In this document: positions 23,619 through 33,500 of the stretch, one piece after another | Layout: every line of letters starts with the position of its first letter | Position numbering within the stretch: the first letter of the stretch is position 1 | From: Auxenochlorella pyrenoidosa | Taxonomy: Eukaryota; Chlorophyta; Trebouxiophyceae; Chlorellales; Chlorellaceae | DNA: 36,866 nt | Reading direction: 5' to 3' | Assembly: GCA_001430745.1 (NCBI GenBank) | Contig: KQ481971.1 | Span: 289,251-326,116, forward strand | The notes under the pieces: model-generated | Databases searched by the model: none | What the model saw: the letters and a program-made list of their open reading frames with translations, nothing else | Told to the model about the DNA's origin: nothing | Program-made: the position numbers and the translations under genes

Positions 23619-25249
23619 TCAGGAGGACCACCACGGCTCAGAGCCATCGCGGAAGTCAGTTTCGGTCCTAAGACAGGGGTGGCAGGGCAGGGCGGGGCCG
23701 GGTGGGCTGGAGTGGGCTGCCCGCTTGGCAGGCGGGAGTCCTGACAGGCAGGTACAAAGGCATGAGCCTGCAGCAGGATGCCCTCTGGCAGCAGTATGGC
23801 GGTCACACAACCTTGCCAGCCTCGCAAAGCGCTGCCTGCTCCCGACAAGGAGGAGACTGTCTGTAGGACACGGAAGGCAGACAAGCATGACACATGTCGC
23901 ACCAGGGGTGCAGCATGACAGTGTCATGATCATCCACCTCAGCGTGCACCAGCGCAAGCGACAGCGGCGCCGGCCCGCGGACCTTCTTGCCCTGCAGGGA
24001 AGCCGCAAGCGATGGCAGCGTGACGGTCTGACAGTCAGAGTGTAGCCTGGCACTTGAACCACGTGGCGGGCTGTGCCAGGCAGGATGCTGGCTGGCAGGT
24101 TGGGCGGGTGACACGTGGCTGCAACTGCCAGACAGGGATGCACGCCCCGTCCTTACCTGGGCGTCATACTGGCTTCCGTGGCAGGGGCACATGAACTGCA
24201 GGGGCCAGGCAGCGAGGCCTTGCAGGCAGTCGACAACATGAACAGCTGGGCGAGTGTGAGAGCGTGAAGCCTGCACCGGGTTGCAGTTGGGTATGAGAGC
24301 AGCCTCCCGCTTCTCCCCCCCCCCCCCCCAAGGTAGCGGTCCCTTCCTGCCCAGATGAAGCGCACCTTGTTCTCGGCTGCGTTCCATGGCACCACGCAGC
24401 CCAGGTGGGTGCAGATGGAGTTCAGGCCTGCGTCAGGCTCAGCATGCACAGCGGACAGCCTGGTCGGAGGAGCCCCGGAGAGGCTCGTTCTGCCGCAGAT
24501 GCGGGTCCCCTTCGCATTTGGTCGCGCCACTCACCATAGTTTTCCAGCCCCATCTCCTCGACCACCAGATAGGTGGGGTCTCCCTGCACAGGGACAGGAA
24601 GGCAAGCTCATCATGGTGAGGATGGAGCAAGCGTCGGTGGCTCCACTGCCGCACGTGTGTCCACTCGCCTTGGAACGACCATGCTTTGCGTACCTTGAGG
24701 CCCTGCACGAGACTGCGGTCGCCGGGCGGGTGGGCTTCAACCCAGGCTGAGGCATTGACGTCTGCGCCCATTGCGTCGGCAGCAGCCTGCGGTCCGCCGG
24801 CGCCACATGGGCTGCAGCACCCGGCGTGCACGGTCATCGAGCGCAATTCGTGCTCAATCACAGCACCGAGATCAATGAGATTATTTGCGCAGGGCTGACG
24901 AGAGGCGCCAAAAGCTGAGGCGAGACAACGCGCGAGCGGCGAGTCATCGACTAGGCCGCCTGTAAACCACGCCAAACCTGAACGATCACCTGTGAGGAAC
25001 GAAGGAGGTGGCGTATACCCCCAGGAGGCTGGCGGTGGGCAGCGACACTGCGGCAGCGAGCAGCAGGTTCAGCGTCTGCCGCTTCTCAGGGCTGATTGAA
25101 GACTGCCAGTCTGTAATGGGGCAGCAGTCGGTCTCCGGGGCTGCCGTGGCTTGCACACGCAGAGCCAGACGGGCGCAGGAGCCATGGCATGGTTGGCCCG
25201 TTGCCAGGCTGATGACAGGGCGTTTCGGAGCGATGCCACACAGTATCAT
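23619..25249 (-). CDS. PETC: Chloroplast Rieske iron-sulfur protein of cytochrome b6f
   Basis: Carries the high-potential 2Fe-2S cluster that takes electrons from plastoquinol and passes them to cytochrome f at the thylakoid. From ATG 25249: a transit peptide of about 45 residues, then [20 protein letters not shown] and the single membrane anchor, a hinge read across an intron as FVPHSPCGAGG, then [20 protein letters not shown] and [44 protein letters not shown] (cluster box 1, about 24370-24430), [13 protein letters not shown] (cluster box 2, about 24165-24200), [20 protein letters not shown], and [13 protein letters not shown] before the stop at 23619-23621. Both Cys and both His cluster ligands and the two disulfide cysteines are present. 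The last intron splits LHPW and TETDF in matching phase. The full length fits plant and algal PETC. The protein is imported and inserted in thylakoids. Confidence 0.97.
24315..24329 (-). repeat. 15-base C/G homopolymer in a PETC intron
   Basis: Fifteen consecutive C on the plus strand (G on the gene strand), inside the intron separating the two Rieske cluster boxes, about 35 bases into the intron. It is a likely site of length error in sequencing. Confidence 0.8.
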
Positions 25250-25413
25250 GATGTGACAAGAAAAGGCGTAAGAGTCGAGAGTCCGCATGAGCCGTGAAAA
25301 TGTCTTAGAAGCACAGCACAATCGCAGCGTGCATTGCATGACACATGATCAGTGCATTCCCTGCTCTTTTGCAATGCCGTCTCGTGCTCTGTCCCAAAAC
25401 TCCTTGATCACTG

Positions 25414-25434
25414 TTACACATCACGGTTGTTACA
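25414..25434 (-). terminator. Pair of TGTAA signals, probable 3' end of the two-module secreted gene
   Basis: TTACA occurs at 25414-25418 and again at 25430-25434 on the plus strand, giving two TGTAA signals on the minus strand 16 bases apart. They lie about 550 bases beyond the stop of the gene at 25983-29090 and 165-185 bases before the PETC ATG. Confidence 0.5.
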
Positions 25435-25814
25435 CACATTAGACAGCGCTCTTCAAAGAAAACCTATCTGTCGAAGCGCTTGTTTCTTCTTGCCTGGCAG
25501 GGTCCCAAACATGTGCTCACAGAAGGCTGGGGATGCGACCTGCCGCTGCACTAAAAGGTCTGCAACCAACGCGGCTGCCTGCTCGGCAGCGACGCAGGCT
25601 TTGCAGTACAAGTGGGGACAGGGCAGGGGCTTGTGGTGCAGAAAAGGGGCGTGGATCTGGTGTCTCACAAGCGGGGAGAGTGCATCGCGATGCGGTGCTG
25701 GGAGAGGCCGGCCCACAAATGGTTGGGCCGGGCAGCTCTCTGCGCAGTATTCAATCAGAGATCCTTGGGTGGTGATTGTACACACATTGTTTGGGGAAAG
25801 TGTGTGTGCGTGTG

Positions 25815-25869
25815 TGGTGGTGGTGGTGGGTGGGGTGGGGTGGGGTGGGGTGGGGAGGGGGAGGGGGGG
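25815..25869 (+). repeat. G-rich tract with repeated TGGGG units
   Basis: Starts as TGG repeats, becomes about five TGGGG units, and ends in longer G runs. It has many closely spaced GGG runs, a strong DNA G-quadruplex pattern. It lies in the presumed 3' UTR of the minus-strand gene, where the RNA would be C-rich. Confidence 0.8.
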
Positions 25870-25982
25870 CGCGCCTAGACCTCAGCCAGTGCAGCCTGTG
25901 CCTAACAGCCCGTCGGCGCCAGCAGGCAGCAAACAGCCCCTCAGGCTCTGGCAGAACTCCCCAACAGGACCATTGGGATCAC

Positions 25983-27279
25983 TCAAGGGGTGAAGATGCC
26001 CTGCAGGGATTGCAGGGCAGCAGCAGAGCATGCGAGCTAGGATTAGCGGCTATCAGAGCAGGCCGTAAGCGCCAGAGCGCCAAGCAAGACAGCTGCCCCG
26101 GGTGGCCCCTGGCCCTGATGCCAGCCTCTGAGTGCTGCACACACAATGGCTGGGGCCAAGCCGCACCTTGGCTTTCACCAGGCCGACGTTGAGGGCGTTC
26201 TTGGGGGCGTCGCAGCAGTGGTAGTTGATCACGCCCTGGGAGGAGGGGAGGTGGGGCGTGGGAGGGATTGGTGGCTGGGGTGTAATGCTGCTGCCCAGCT
26301 GCCGCTGCGCAGCGGAACACGGGCAGGGCACCGGGCGGCTGATGGAGGGACCTCGGAGGTTGTTTCACAAGCGTGCTGCATCCTTGCAACGAGCACTGGC
26401 CCGCTGCGCTCCCTGCGCACCTGAGCAAAGAAGCTGGCGGGCACGCCCTGCAGCCCAGGGTGGGTGGGGCACCGGCGTGGGGCAGCGGGGCGGTCAGGGC
26501 AAGGGCAGGGAAGCAAGGGCGCCCACCCGCCGGGCAGCGCTTGTATACACCCAGCGCATGCCATGCCGACTGCCTGAGCAGGCACGGCAGGCGTTCAAAC
26601 CCCCTGCGGCACCTCGGCTTTCGGCCTGCTGCTCACCGGGGTGGTCTTGCGGGGCATGCACACTGACACGCTGTTGTGCTTGGTCTCGCCCAGGGCCTGG
26701 GCGGAGATGGGAGAGAAGAGCGGGTCGCCGTCCACAAAGTCGGCGCCGGCGGGGCAGCCGTACTTGGTGTTGCCCTCCTTGAGCAGCTGGGCGCGGCCCA
26801 TCTGCAGAGCACAGGGGGTGGGGATGGGCACTCAGGTGAGTGTACGTGGCAGGGGGGCGGAGGGAGCGGGCCCCGCCTGGGAGGGGTGCCGGGGGCGGGC
26901 AGGTGTTGAGGGCTGGGCGGACCCCTGGGGGCTGGGCGGCCTGTCGGCAGGGTGCTCCTCTGGCCCTAAGCTCGGCCCTGCTGCTGCCATACGCAGCACA
27001 GGGGCACCCCCTGGAGTGCATGCAGGCGGCGCAGGCAGCGGCGCAGGGCACGGGCGGGGCTGCACATCATCATGGAAGGCAAGGCAGGCCACAGAGAGCG
27101 CTGCGGGTGCAGGCAGTTGGCGACACCCAGGCTCGGGCAGCAAAGGGCCCCTTGCCTTGATGAAGTAGGCATCAACCAGCTTGCGGCCCAGTACGATGTG
27201 GGCGTCGGCCTTAGAGACATAGTAGTTGGGGCCGCAGTTGATTTCGGGCAGCTGCTTCACGCCCGGCTTCACAGAGCCC
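25983..27279 (-). repeat. Module 2 of the duplicated exon block
   Basis: Exons 7 to 11. Exon sizes are 124, 165, 27 and 69 bases, matching module 1 exon for exon; the second and third differ by minus and plus 3 so their sum (192) is the same. The linker exon of module 1 is replaced by a five-codon exon (GIFTP) ending the protein. Confidence 0.82.
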
Positions 27280-29090
27280 CTGCAAGTAGGGGGGGAGGTG
27301 AGGGGCCGGCAAACAGGGGAGTGGCTGCCTGTCGGCATCTGCAGAAAATCTTCCAGTGGCAAGGGGAGCAGTAAGCAGCAGCAGCTGTAGCCTCCACCGG
27401 GCATGAGCGGCAACCACCAAGGCCATGCATCCCTCCGCCTGCGGAGGTACTGCAGGCCTGGTGGTGACCTAGGCTCATGACTACAGCAGGTCATGCCCCT
27501 CTGCTTGCCCAAGCACCCGCCTCACTTGAGGGGCTCCACGCCGCGGGTGTCAGCATTGCCGTTGCCGCAGCGGGGGGAGGGCGGGGGCACCGGGCCGCCG
27601 CCCACCCGGTACTTGCCCTGCCAGGCAGAGCAGCACAGCAGGCGAAGCGTGCCTCGTCAGCGCACCGTGCTCGAGCAGGATGCATGGTGTTCTTCATGGC
27701 GCCCCCCCCCACCACCACCACACCATGCTGCCCGCAGGTACAGCAGCGCAGGAGCGCCCCGCACACCTTGGCGCGGACGATGCCGATGTGCAGGGGCTTG
27801 CTGGGAGAGTTCTTGCAGTGGTAGTTGATTACGCTCTGGTGGGGAGGAGGAAAGAGGGAGAAGGAGGGTTGCGGCCTGTTGAAACCGTTTGGGGAGGGGA
27901 ATGCTGCATTCCATTCTTAATTTTTTGGGTGCGTTGTTGGTTGTTGCGCGCCAATCATGACGCCGGGCTGTTGGGTATAGCCGGCGGCGCCCGAGGCAGC
28001 GGCGAGGGGGCGCTTGTGGTGCAGAGCGCCTCTGCCTCTTAACAGCGCAGCCCTGACACTGCACCTTGAAACCGCTCACCTGGGCATAGATGGTCACCAC
28101 ATCCTGCATACAGGAGGGGGGAGCAAGGAGCAGGGGCACAAAGTGACTGGACAGGTGCACACGTGAGCGTGGCAAGGCAGGCCGCCCGCTGCAGCAGCAC
28201 TGCCTCTGTGGGGCGACACTGGCTTGCGGCTGCGCATCTGGCCACTCACCCCGGTGCGGCGGCCGGGCGGGACGCACACGCTGACGCTGTTGTGCTTTGT
28301 CTCGCCCAGGGCCTGGGCGGAGATGGGGGCGAAGAGCGGGTCGCCGTCCACAAAGTCTGCGCCCTTGGGGCAGCCGTACTTGGTGTTGCCATCCTTGAGC
28401 AGCTGGGCGCGGCCGATCTGGAGGGCAGGGGGCGGCAGATGGAGAGATTTGGCAAGGGTTTCGGGACACAGCGTGGCGGGTTGCGGGCGTGCAGGAAGAG
28501 GGCGCACCCTGCACGCGGAGAAGGCCAGCACAGCCGGCCACTGCCTGACTGCCTGACTGCAGGCGAGCCTGCGGCCGTACTGCCAGAGGCAGACGGACAC
28601 CCCTGCTGGCATACCCCGGCGGTCCGCCCTATCCCTTGGCAGCCCCTTCAGGCACCTGGGAGAAGTAGACGTCGGTCAGCTGGCGGGCCAGCATGATGTC
28701 TGCATCCTGGCTGGATCGCTTGAACCCGTCGGGGCAGTTGATGACGGGGAGGGAGGTGACGCCCGGCTTCATAGAGCCACTGCGGGGGCGGGACAGGCGG
28801 CGGGGACCAGGGAGGATTGGCGTCGGGACCGGGGACCTGCACTCGCACCAGAGCAGGAGCCGCTACATTCTGGCGCTCACAGTGGCAGGCCAGCGGGGCG
28901 GGAGCGGTTAGGCAACCGGTTCCCACCCGACGGCGGTTCCGCCGCGGTGCGGCAGGCAGGCCTGGTGGCGATCCACCCCCTGCAGCACGCGGCTTGGCAC
29001 TCACTCGATGGGCACGACTACCTCCTTAGCGGCGTTTGCAGCGGCGCAGGCGGCCGCGAGGGCCACGAGGAGCAGCAGGGTCCGCGGCAT
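25983..29090 (-). CDS. Secreted two-module protein of unknown family
   Basis: I do not recognise the family. ATG 29090 opens a clear signal peptide (MPRTLLLLVALAAACAAANA). Eleven exons join in phase: exon 1 29005-29090; exon 2 28656-28779 (GSMKPGVTSLPVINC to LTDVYFSQ); exon 3 28250-28417 (IGRAQLLKDGNTKYGCPKGA, DFVDGDPLF, LGETKHNSVSVCVP); a 24-base exon 4 (DVVTIYAQ); exon 5 27767-27835 (SVINYHCKNSPSKPLHIG to VRAK); exon 6, a Gly/Pro linker (GKYRVGGGPVPPPSPRCG to GVEPLK); then a second copy: exon 7 27156-27279 (GSVKPGVKQLPEINC to LVDAYFIK), exon 8 26637-26801, a 27-base exon 9 (GVPASFFAQ), exon 10 26167-26235, and a short last exon GIFTP with the stop at 25983-25985. Each module has four matched cysteines (INC, YGC, SVC, YHC), suggesting two disulfides. 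Mature protein is about 300 residues with no membrane segment. Location is likely extracellular or cell wall. Confidence 0.8.
27526..28779 (-). repeat. Module 1 of the duplicated exon block
   Basis: Exons 2 to 6 of the secreted protein. Exon sizes of the repeated part are 124, 168, 24 and 69 bases, followed by the Pro/Gly linker exon. It starts with a phase-2 join and ends with a phase-2 join, so the block is symmetrical and can be duplicated without disturbing the frame. Confidence 0.85.
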
Positions 29091-30557
29091 GGTGCCGACC
29101 CTTGTTGTTGGGGTGTGAAACGGCGGGTGAAGGGCTTTGCAGAGCAATTCAGCAATGGAACTGATCACGGAAACGGGTGCGAGCTCTTGTAGCGTGTCCG
29201 CTTTTGGACCGGCGGGTCTGCTGTGTCCGACACGGGGGATGCAGCGGGATTCTCGAATGCTGTAAGCCTGGGAACGATGCCAGCAGGGTTCAATTGAGGT
29301 GGAACAGGTGGATCACCGCGTGCGAGCCCCGCTTTTGAACTGCCGCGCAACCGCCGCCATCTGATTGGCCGGGATTCGCTGCTGAGGGCGCCTCCCGCAC
29401 CTGCTGCCGGCCACACAAGGGGGCCCCTGAACACACAACGCGGTTTGGATACCTCGCCACACATTTGAAATAGGTGGCTGGCATGGCAGGTCGGCCCCGC
29501 CACTGCAGCATGAGGTGCTCGCCGCAGTACTGCCCGACGCCCGAGCACGCACTTGGCATCGCCAGCACCGCATCGAGCTGGTGATGCGGCTGGGATACCT
29601 CTCACCGCTGGCATCCGGCACGGCGGGTAACACACACAGCGTTGACGCCGGCATTGGTGCTGGCCACACATAGCCCAGGGAGAGTAGGGGAGACGCTGAG
29701 AGGGGCCATCACCGAAACCAGTGCTCAACCAACTGCAAAACTTGCGTAACGTCGATGCCTATGGACTAAAGCTGACTGCACCCGCAGGCGCGCTGCAGAA
29801 GCTGGCCAGGGGTGAGCAGCCCTCTTGCGGGCTGCCCCTGGTTCAGCTACGATTGTTCGCTGCAAAGATTTAAAACCGCACCGCCTGGGTTCCCGTGAGT
29901 GCTGCCAATGCAGAGCATGCACTGGGCGATTGCGCTGGCATGAGGCGACTCAAATAAGCACAGGTTGGGCTGCTGGCTGGGTGCGCTAAGGTACACCATA
30001 TGGCATCTGGCCGGTCTGCAAACTTTTGTGGCAACGCCAATTGTAAAGTTCAAGCGCTGCCTCCCCTCACTGCTTCATCGCGACTGAAGCACCCACAACC
30101 CCTCGCCAAGGCTTTATGCTGCTCACTGCCTCTATGGAGTGCTGATGCACCCTGCTGGATTTGGGATGTTTGGTCTGCTGAACCGGGGCCACGCTTGTTG
30201 GAACAAGCTGCAAGAGCTCCACCACATATTTAGCTGCTGGCCCCCCCCTCATCAGTAGCAAGTGCAAGTGCAAATCTGATTCCCTGCAGCCTTGGGTGCT
30301 TGCAGGAGCACCCAGGCAACAGTAGCCTGCCTTGTTTGTGAACTCCTCGCGAAGACCGGAGCCCTTTGCGCGACGCCAGGCGCTTGCGCAGAGTCGGACC
30401 CACAAACAACTTCCGCGCTGTTAGTATCAGGTTTCAAAAGCCATAAACTCTTATCGGTGTGCGGGAGAGACCCCGCGTCCCTGCTGGAAGGTATCAGCGC
30501 GCAGGCCTGCACTGGACAGCTAAACAGGCCTGTTCGCGGCTTGTCTCATGGCTGCAG
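29091..30557. other. Long region between divergent genes, no gene model
   Basis: Contains the promoter of the minus-strand secreted gene (near 29100) and, somewhere to its right, the 5' end of the plus-strand receptor kinase. A plus-strand open stretch at about 30310-30557 encodes a Cys-containing sequence (ACLVCELLAKTGALC, GACAESDP) that could be an upstream ectodomain exon, but it has no ATG and no confirmed splice join. A minus-strand open frame at 29165-29728 has no recognisable domain. I see no RNA gene. Confidence 0.4.
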
Positions 30558-33500
30558 GGACTTGAGAACCCCCCGAGATGCATTTGGTGAGGGTAGCGCT
30601 ACTTTGAGGGTAGCACAGCGGCGCTGGCGCTGGCCGTGGCGGAGGCAGCTCAGAGAGGGCCTCGCCATCGCCGCCTCCGCAGTGTGATCCTTCCCAAGCC
30701 TGTTGGCTGCTCCGCGCTGTCAAACCCCTTTTTCTGGTCAGCGGTAAAACGTTTAGAGTCATGCCCTCAAAATAATCTGGGCTCGTGCCCTACAGCGTGC
30801 GCACTGGGCCTAGAAATGGTGAGCAGCGCTCCTAGCCCCGTGCGGCTGAGGGGCAGGGGTGAGCAGGTTTGTGGGGCTGATGGGAGCAACCCTATGCACG
30901 TGCTGGGGAAAAATATGTGGTTGCCTGCAATTCGCACTGATGCATGCCAGTATGCAACCCTCCTCTGCTTGCAGCTGGGGCCCACCTGCGCACGGCAGCT
31001 GGCAGCAGTGCAAGCTCAAGATAGACGCACGCTCGCAGGAGAGGCAGACGCGCGCATGTGAGGTTGTAATCTGGGTGACACTGCGCATTTGAATGGTTGA
31101 GATTGTCAAGAGCAGCCCTCGGTGCCCTTGGCAACAAGCAGCTCTGTGGGTTGAGCATTGCGTTGAGTGCAGCCCTCGTCTTTTGATGGCTTGTGTTGTG
31201 ACTTCCGCATGTGGTGTACTGTGTTACATCTTGGCCGCAGACAGGTGCTGTTCAAGCTCTGCGACGTCCAGCTCGCCAAGGCCGCAACCGAGCGAGCCTA
31301 CTCTGTACCGCCGGGCAGCCACGCGCAGCGCAGCGGACCGCTTTCCATCAGCAGGGGCAGGCACTCACACACTGAGGAGGCAGACGCAGCGGGCGTTGCT
31401 GGAGCCGCGCTGCTCGACATTGGGGTGCCTCCCGCTGCGCGCCGACAGGCAGCCCAACTGGCGTATGCACCGCCGCCGCGGCCTCCATCCCCGAGTGGGC
31501 CTGGCTGGGAAGAAGGCGCCCCAATCCGCAACTGTTATGCCCCTCCCGGCATGCTCGGCGGCGATGGGGGGCCAGCTTACATCAATCTTGATCCCTCCAT
31601 GATGCCCAGATTCTTGAAAAGCCTGCTGGCGCCGGCCCCAGCGCCCGAGACAGATGTAGTGGACCCCGCCTTGGCGCCGCCACTGCAAGAGTCCGCGCCA
31701 AGTGGCCCACCACCGCCTTGGCCCTCTCCGCGCCCTCCACCCCGACGACCACCGTCCCCATCTCCAGTCCCCGTGGTTTTGCTCCCACCTTTCCTGACCC
31801 CTCCGCCGGCCAGCCCAAACCCGCCCCTGCCGCCGCCTCCAGCGAATACCAAAGTCTCTGCCGGCTCAAGCTCCAGCACAAGGGCCATCGTAGGGGGCGT
31901 CCTTGGCGGCATCGCCGCAGCGGCAGGTAATCCAGCGCTCTCTTGCCGCACGCCATGCAGTACAACCATTGGGTGCGAGCACGCACAGCCCTGAGCCGTG
32001 CCCGTGCCCATGCCCCTGCTGCAGCGCTGGCAGGCGCGTCCTTCTTCCTGTTCCGTCGGCACATGGCTGCGAAACGCGCTGGCTCACCTTCAAGCGACAC
32101 AAAGCCAGGCGCTGGCTCACCCGCAAGCGACACGAGGCCAGGCTCTGGCTCGGCCTGTTTTGCGGACGAGCTGCTGCCAGCTGCTGGGACAGCTGGCGCA
32201 GGCGACAGGCACGCACCTGGCTCTGGTGTGCTGCCTCAGTCAACAGCAGACACATACTTGCCTGTGCACGCTGCAACAGCAGCTACAGCAGCAGTAGCAG
32301 CAGCAGCAGCAGACCCGGGGGTGTGGGCTGGCCCTGCGGGTGCCGCCGTAGCTTCAGGCCAGAGCCAGGAGCCTTCTCAGCCCTTGCGCCAGGGGCTGCT
32401 GCCAGACAAAGCGCAGGCAGCACAGGTGAGCATGCTGTACTCGAGCATGCCGCATGCGTTTGTGGGGTGCAGCCTGCCATGGCCTGGTTTACCTGGTCGG
32501 CATGTCCCAACTGCTGTGCTTCCTCTCTGTCGGCACTTGTTCGCGCCTGTTGCACAGGACCTGCTTGCGTCCGCCTCCTCCGCTGCAACTCCATCGGTGG
32601 GAGAGGGTATGCTGCCGCCACAGTCGTTGAGCGCATCGACCGGCGCCACTCCCAGGCACTCTACCCTGGGGTCTGCAGGCTCGCTGGCCAGGTGTGTTGA
32701 CCACGACAGCGCTGCCTGTAGGTATGTGGCTGGTATTCCTGCATCCGCTGCATTTCGGCAGTGCCTGCCGCATATGCGATCAGGCCCTGGTGGGCTGCAT
32801 GCCAGGCATCCAGCAGCACCTGGTCTGCACCCATGCTATGCAGCTCTGAAGCCGCCAGCAAGCTGCTGTCCAAGGATGTGCTGCTGAGCTACATCGCCTC
32901 CCAGGTGAGAGGCTCGCGAGGAGCCTTTCAACTTCTTTGTCAGTACAGGCATGCACTGGCAGTGTGAGATGAGCCCGGGCAAAAATGAGCAGTGCGTCCA
33001 GTGCTGTTCTGCCCGACAAGCCCCGTCTGTGCTTGGCTCATGCAACAGGCTGCCTCTGGCTGTCTGGTGCAGAGGGCCCTGCCACCTGTGGCCCCCGGCC
33101 GCCTGTCACTGCGCCCCTCGGGGGGCGCCGGCTCTGGCGGCGTCGATGCGCACACCTGGGAGCGACTTTGGCGAGCTGACAATGATTCAGCCCATTGGAA
33201 AGGGCTCCTTTGGCAGGGTGCGCTGCCTTGAACTTGTCCGGCGGCCTTCTGCGCTGCAGGCGTGCTGCACGCAGGGCACATCAAGCGCTAGGAAATGCTG
33301 CTAGCTGTCGCGCACCGTGAGATGGCGCCATGGCCTGGCCTGATCCGAGCATGGCTCGCTAATCATTGCCCCCTACCCTGTAGGTGTACCTGGCTCGCTG
33401 GCATGAAACTCCTGTGGTGAGGGGAGGGTCTGGCAGGTTGAACATGGAGGCTTGACAGGCTTGGGGGGATGTGTTTCCTGGCTGCTCCATGCGCGTTGCA

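Noticed and set aside
25453..25785. Minus-strand open frame as an extra exon of the two-module gene
   Set aside because: The frame closes at GIFTP-stop (25983) using a good acceptor, and the frame at 25453-25785 has no similarity to either module.
29165..29728. Minus-strand open frame of 187 codons upstream of the secreted gene
   Set aside because: No recognisable domain, no signal peptide, and no matching neighbour exons; treated as chance.
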